From NCBI GenBank assembly GCA_900547965.1, contig URJE01000073.1, forward strand, positions 1 to 8,124: a stretch of 8,124 nucleotides of DNA, read 5' to 3'. Shown here piece by piece: positions 5,460-8,124 of this stretch. Under the pieces are notes generated by a model that was not told where the DNA came from, did no database searches, and saw only the letters and a list, made by a program, of their open reading frames with translations. Position numbers and translations under genes: made by a program. Position 1 is the stretch's first letter, and each line of letters starts with the position of its first letter. The stretch comes from an uncultured Eggerthella sp. (GTDB lineage: Bacteria > Actinomycetota > Coriobacteriia > Coriobacteriales > Eggerthellaceae).

Positions 5460-6720
5460 GGCTCCAAAACATACCTTTCCTTCCGGCGATGGCAGCAATG
5501 AAGCGATCATCGCCGAATTTGCGATGCCTGAAAGCGAGCACCCTTCGCTTTCAGGCATCGACCTTTCAAAGATCTCGGAAGAAGAGCTGCTTGACGCCAT
5601 AGCCTCTGCCCACGAAGAGAGCCTCGCACTCGAATCCAAAGAGGATAACGATGCGGAAAGCTCTCCCGAAAACGAAACCGAGGAGGAAGCGGATCTTGAC
5701 CCTTTCCCTCGTGAAGAGATTGCGGCTTTAGAGTCGTGGTGCACCGCCCCACATGGCTCAGGCTGCGCGCGGTGTCAGGCGGTATGTCCCGCAGGTGCCC
5801 TTTCCCTTGAAAGCGGCACACCCCACATCAACAGGGAACTTTGCACCCGCTGCGGTATGTGCGCAGGCATCTGCGACGCCTTTGCCTTCACCCGCATCAC
5901 CCTCGAAGATCTCTTCGCACGCGCAGAGCGCGAGGCCAAAGAAGAAGGCGCGGTGTGCTTTACCTGCAACGACCACCTGTTCGAAGGGGTCGCCCCACGC
6001 AGTAACGTTATTGCCCTTCCCTGCCTAGCCGCCGTTCCGCCCGAATTTTGGACTGCGCTTTTGGCAAACGATATTCCCGTCCAGCTATATCTCGACGAAT
6101 CGTATTGCGAAAGCTGCTCTGTAGCGGGCCCTATGGGACCTGCGCTCTACGCCCATGCGCTCGACCAGGCGCAAGACTGGACCGGCAGGGCAATCGAACG
6201 CGTAAACGAACTCCCCGAACGCGAGTTTCTTCTTGCTGCCTGGGCAAACGTCGATGCCACCGACCGACGGGGTATGCTGGCAAAAATCGCGAAAGAAAGC
6301 TTCGATGTGGCCGACGGATCGCATCGAAAACGCATCGATGGCACCGTAGCCGATTTCCACGAGCAACAGGAGCGTCTGCGCGCGCAAGGTCGCATCAACG
6401 GCGAAGCGCTTATCGGCACACCGCTTGCCCCTTCCAAACGCCCTTCGCCCCGCTTGGCGCTGATGGTAAAGGCGGCACAAGTCATGCCCGAACGAGCTGC
6501 GAGCATAGAATGCTACGCCTCCGTAACTGATGGGCAGAAATGCAACGGATGCCGCACCTGCATCGAGGCATGCCCTTCGGGTGCCCGCTCCTTCAACGAA
6601 GAAACGGGTTTGCCCGATGTCAACGTTTCACTCTGCACCGCATGCGGTTGCTGTGTAGGCACTTGTCCGGTCGGAGCATGCGACTTCCTCCCAATCACCG
6701 CAAAGGCATATTGCGGATAA
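5452..6720 (+). CDS. Polyferredoxin-like 4Fe-4S dicluster protein
   Basis: A 422-residue protein without signal peptide or membrane helix, so probably cytoplasmic. Residues 1-95 are acidic and low in complexity. The first ferredoxin pair follows: C97-x7-C105-x2-C108-x3-C112-P and C131/134/137/141 (CTRCGMCAGIC, with Asp instead of the usual Pro after it). A central domain (about 165-350) has CFTC (169-172), the block LPCLAAVPPEFW (Cys191) and YCESC (219-222), which might bind another cluster or metal. The C-terminus is a second 8Fe-type pair: C364/367/370/374 (CNGCRTCIEACP) and C395/398/401/405 (CTACGCCVGTCP). The expected role is electron transfer between redox partners, but none is visible nearby. 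The GTG start and 8-nt overlap imply translational coupling to gltX. A perfect 16-bp stem-loop lies at codons 24-37. The middle resembles Cys-rich ferredoxin-like proteins of anaerobes, from memory only. Confidence 0.85.
   Translation: MPKAPKHTFPSGDGSNEAIIAEFAMPESEHPSLSGIDLSKISEEELLDAIASAHEESLALESKEDNDAESSPENETEEEADLDPFPREEIAALESWCTAPHGSGCARCQAVCPAGALSLESGTPHINRELCTRCGMCAGICDAFAFTRITLEDLFARAEREAKEEGAVCFTCNDHLFEGVAPRSNVIALPCLAAVPPEFWTALLANDIPVQLYLDESYCESCSVAGPMGPALYAHALDQAQDWTGRAIERVNELPEREFLLAAWANVDATDRRGMLAKIAKESFDVADGSHRKRIDGTVADFHEQQERLRAQGRINGEALIGTPLAPSKRPSPRLALMVKAAQVMPERAASIECYASVTDGQKCNGCRTCIEACPSGARSFNEETGLPDVNVSLCTACGCCVGTCPVGACDFLPITAKAYCG
5522..5560 (+). promoter_or_regulatory. 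Perfect 16-bp stem-loop inside the Fe-S gene
   Basis: CGATGCCTGAAAGCGA (5522-5537) and its exact reverse complement (5545-5560) flank the 7-nt loop GCACCCT. The hairpin begins 63 nt after the gltX stop and 70 nt after the Fe-S GTG. The following sequence (ACCTTTC) is not a true T-run, so simple termination is unlikely. A processing site, an attenuating or stabilising RNA structure, or a relic are possible. Confidence 0.7.
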
Positions 6721-6736
6721 GGCAACGCCTCCGTAA

Positions 6737-6788
6737 CTGTTTACGCTCTCCCGCCTAGAGCGGCATACCATTCAGCATGTGTAAACAG
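6737..6788 (+). promoter_or_regulatory. Inverted repeat upstream of the Pro/Gln-rich membrane gene
   Basis: CTGTTTAC (6737-6744) and GTAAACAG (6781-6788) are perfect 8-bp arms 36 nt apart. Between them CGCTCT (6744-6749) pairs with AGAGCG (6757-6762). The site fills the 88-bp gap before the next gene and ends just before its ribosome-binding site. It could be an operator or a leader RNA fold. No clear promoter hexamers are seen. Confidence 0.35.
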
Positions 6789-6808
6789 CACCACCAGAAA
6801 GGTTGGCC

Positions 6809-7183
6809 ATGCCCAGCACACCCGATCCAAACTATTGGGGCAACCCTCCCCAAACGCCCCGTTCCAGCAATATTCCCCAGCAGCCGGCACAGCATGCAAC
6901 GCCTGAGCCGCCCATGGGCGCTCAGCCCGCTACGCCAGCACAAGGCGGCACAGCGCCTCAGCAACAGGTGCCGTTCACCCCTGTCAACAACAACGGGCCC
7001 GAGCAGGCAAACGGCAGCTACCAGCAGGTACCCCAAGGAGCTTCCATGCCTCCCGCCCCCGCTGCGCCGCCGGTACCCATTCGTCCCGAAAAAAAGAAGA
7101 CGGGCATTATCGTTGCAGTTGCAATTATTGCCGCCTTGCTGGTTGGGATGGGTGGCTGCGCTGCATGCAGCGCAGTGATGTAA
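6809..7183 (+). CDS. Pro/Gln-rich single-pass membrane protein, N-terminal part before an in-frame TAA
   Basis: A 124-residue product. Residues 1-94 are hydrophilic, low in complexity and rich in Pro, Gln, Ala and Asn, without a signal peptide. KKK (95-97) precedes a transmembrane segment at about 99-116 (TGIIVAVAIIAALLVGMGG), then CAACSAVM and the stop. The charge pattern puts the N-terminus in the cytoplasm. The start is ATG 6809 with AGAAAGG (6796-6802) 6 nt upstream; a TTG two codons earlier directly abuts that site. The TAA at 7181-7183 falls just where the chain would leave the membrane, and the same frame stays open for a further 240 codons. This ORF is therefore probably the front of a longer membrane-anchored protein. 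As a stand-alone protein it would have almost nothing outside the membrane. The function is unknown. Confidence 0.6.
   Translation: MPSTPDPNYWGNPPQTPRSSNIPQQPAQHATPEPPMGAQPATPAQGGTAPQQQVPFTPVNNNGPEQANGSYQQVPQGASMPPAPAAPPVPIRPEKKKTGIIVAVAIIAALLVGMGGCAACSAVM
7156..7175. repeat. Perfect 20-bp palindrome next to the in-frame TAA
   Basis: CTGCGCTGCA (7156-7165) is followed at once by its reverse complement (7166-7175). As RNA it can form an 8-bp stem with a CATG loop. It encodes the CAACSAV end of the membrane segment and finishes 5 bp before TAA 7181. It could be a mutation hot spot, a binding site or an RNA structure. Confidence 0.6.
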
Positions 7184-7426
7184 GCAACGCTTGATGGTGC
7201 AGACGACACCTGGCACGCACACGGCGATTTCGATCAGGGATACCAGAATCACAGCGCACCCATAAGCGAACAGGAATTTCTGAACAGGGAAACTCGGACT
7301 GATTTCGGGCTTGTAGGCAGTGCCGCCCTCGACAGCGCAGAGCTTGATGCCATTCAATCGAGCTTCTTCGACAATGCCAGCAAAGCCCCCGATGCAAACG
7401 GCGCCTATGCTGCAGGGGTATACCGC

Positions 7427-7906
7427 GTGGGAACCGATATACCCGCAGGGGATTATTGGTTTACCGGCAGTAAAGCCAATCTCTCCACCTTCTACATCCT
7501 TCAGCCAACTTCGGCAGGAGCTACCACCTACGACACCGTGCACATTAATAGCTACTATGGCCACAATCTGATGGACTTGCGCGAAGGCGAGGTGTTCATC
7601 CTCGATAACGATGGCAGCATGCTTCCTCTCGACCAAATGACCGAATCATTTATGCCGCCCTATAGCAGCGGCGTATACCGCGTTGGCGTCGATATCCCCG
7701 AGGGCACCTATCAACTCGTAGTGGGAGACGGCGCTGACGATTACAGCTCTTGCACCGTAATGGCCGACTTGGATTTTGACGAGAATTCAAGCTACCTGTA
7801 CCGGAATTACTTCATAAAGGGAGACAAACCCGACACCATTACGCTGGAAGCCGGCACCTACGTCGAGCTTTACAACATGCAGATGAAGCCCACCGGATTG
7901 GCATAG
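7427..7906 (+). CDS. C-terminal part: two GVYRVGxDIPxGxY modules (frame open from 7184)
   Basis: From the GTG at 7427 this gives 159 residues. The start is doubtful because coding similarity begins earlier: GVYRVGTDIPAGDYWF (from 7415) repeats as GVYRVGVDIPEGTYQL (from 7670), 85 residues later, and GTG 7427 falls inside the first copy. AGGGG (7414-7418) lies 8 nt upstream, so internal initiation is possible, but the product would lack the first strand of module 1. The modules look like short beta-rich domains of the 'DIPAGxY' type seen in cell-surface proteins of Gram-positive bacteria (from memory). Each has acidic, Tyr-rich strands such as EGEVFILDND and LEAGTYVELYNM. There is no signal peptide in this segment; export would depend on the membrane helix encoded before the TAA. 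I read it as the extracellular half of the interrupted gene. Confidence 0.5.
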   Translation: MGTDIPAGDYWFTGSKANLSTFYILQPTSAGATTYDTVHINSYYGHNLMDLREGEVFILDNDGSMLPLDQMTESFMPPYSSGVYRVGVDIPEGTYQLVVGDGADDYSSCTVMADLDFDENSSYLYRNYFIKGDKPDTITLEAGTYVELYNMQMKPTGLA

Positions 7907-7939
7907 TCTCCGCGGGGCTTTATTGCACTCTTTGAAAGC

Positions 7940-7981
7940 AAAACCGGGATGAGGCATCCGTAAGCCTCATCCCGGTTTTTT
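7940..7981. terminator. Strong bidirectional Rho-independent terminator
   Basis: A perfect 16-bp stem, AAAACCGGGATGAGGC (7940-7955) with its complement at 7964-7979, encloses the loop ATCCGTAA. TTTTTT (7976-7981) serves the plus strand; the AAAA of the left arm gives TTTT for minus-strand transcripts. It lies 33 nt after the stop at 7906 and 10 nt past the stop of the convergent minus-strand gene, so it serves both. Confidence 0.9.
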
Positions 7982-7989
7982 GTTAGCCT

Positions 7990-8124
7990 CTATCCCCTTG
8001 ACCCTCGACGCCCCACATAGTTGGTAACACCCAAACTCTGAGCGCGCGTACTACGAGAAGTCGATCGACGAGAACTGGAACCCGTCGCCGAAGAGCCCTT
8101 ACGCGAAGAGTGCGCAGAAGGCCC
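7990..8124 (-). CDS. Ser/Arg-rich C-terminus of a gene running off the window
   Basis: From the right edge the minus strand is open for 44 codons to TAG (7990-7992). The tail has 13 Ser, 8 Arg and 7 Gly among 44 residues, including SSSRRSTSRSTR, and it ends SLGVTNYVGRRGSRG. Such basic Ser/Arg/Gly tails occur on RNA-binding proteins, helicases and some membrane proteins, so the family cannot be named from this end alone. Reality is supported by the bidirectional terminator directly downstream and by a composition unlike random sequence. The start lies outside the window. Confidence 0.65.
   Translation of the reverse strand, partial: GPSAHSSRKGSSATGSSSRRSTSRSTRAQSLGVTNYVGRRGSRG

Larger units (their letters stand above)
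6809..7906 (+). pseudogene. Membrane-anchored repeat protein gene interrupted by one nonsense codon
   Basis: The frame starting at 6809 is open for 365 codons to a TAG at 7904-7906, except for TAA at codon 125. No frame change is needed to join the halves, and one substitution would restore the full protein. The joined product makes architectural sense: a cytoplasmic Pro/Gln-rich segment, one membrane helix, a spacer of about 75 residues (codons 126-202), then two extracytoplasmic modules starting at codons 203 and 288. The 3' part has no in-frame ATG, GTG or TTG before 7427, and that GTG cuts into the first module. Alternatives are a sequencing error, a recent nonsense mutation, or stop readthrough; UAA followed by G is not a favourable readthrough context. 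The lack of decay downstream of the stop suggests that the interruption is recent or not real. Confidence 0.6.

Noticed and set aside
4005..5744. 579-codon open frame on the minus strand opposite gltX and the Fe-S gene
   Set aside because: It mirrors two certain plus-strand genes, lacks recognisable motifs, and is a usual by-product of GC-rich codon bias.
7181..7183. Programmed readthrough of TAA as the favoured explanation
   Set aside because: UAA followed by G is a poor readthrough context and no downstream stimulatory structure is seen; a nonsense mutation or sequence error is simpler.

Overview
The window is chromosomal DNA from a medium-to-high-GC bacterium. The best guess is an actinobacterium of the class Coriobacteriia (an Eggerthella or Slackia relative). 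This rests on codon usage, the tandem 'membrane domain + cytidylate kinase-like' genes, and a cysteine-rich polyferredoxin coupled to gltX. It is a recollection-based inference, not a database result. I see no phage, transposase, CRISPR-cas, tRNA or rRNA gene.

Layout. (1) 78-521, minus strand: yqeY (GatB/YqeY domain), with a clear -10 box and strong Shine-Dalgarno. It diverges from the next gene. (2) 660-3757, plus strand: two tandem paralogs, each joining an N-terminal multi-pass membrane domain (YczE/YitT-like) to a C-terminal cytidylate kinase-like P-loop domain. Their 3' flanks are also homologous. The upstream copy has lost one base near its end, so it reads past its ancestral stop into a degenerate repeat that occurs three times at about 60-bp spacing. 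A textbook terminator ends only 16 nt before the GTG start of the second paralog. (3) 3963-6720, plus strand: gltX (glutamyl-tRNA synthetase) overlaps by 8 nt a 422-residue protein with four ferredoxin-type [4Fe-4S] motifs and a central Cys domain. A perfect 16-bp stem-loop lies inside the 5' part of the Fe-S gene. (4) 6809-7906, plus strand: one continuous reading frame interrupted by a single in-frame TAA (7181-7183). The 5' part encodes a Pro/Gln-rich segment and a transmembrane helix. The 3' part encodes two copies of a GVYRVGxDIPxGxY module that would be extracytoplasmic. A perfect 20-bp palindrome ends 5 bp before the stop codon. (5) A 16-bp-stem bidirectional terminator separates this from the Ser/Arg-rich C-terminus of a minus-strand gene running off the right edge.

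How the genes relate: yqeY and gltX both touch tRNA and translation biology, but no direct cooperation can be shown. The tandem fusion genes suggest nucleotide phosphorylation tied to the membrane. GltX and the polyferredoxin are probably co-translated. The most notable points are the nonsense-interrupted membrane protein next to the palindrome, the frameshifted tail and repeat expansion in the first fusion gene, the attenuator-like terminator before the second, and the strong hairpin inside the Fe-S gene. None of these by itself is a demonstrated new system.
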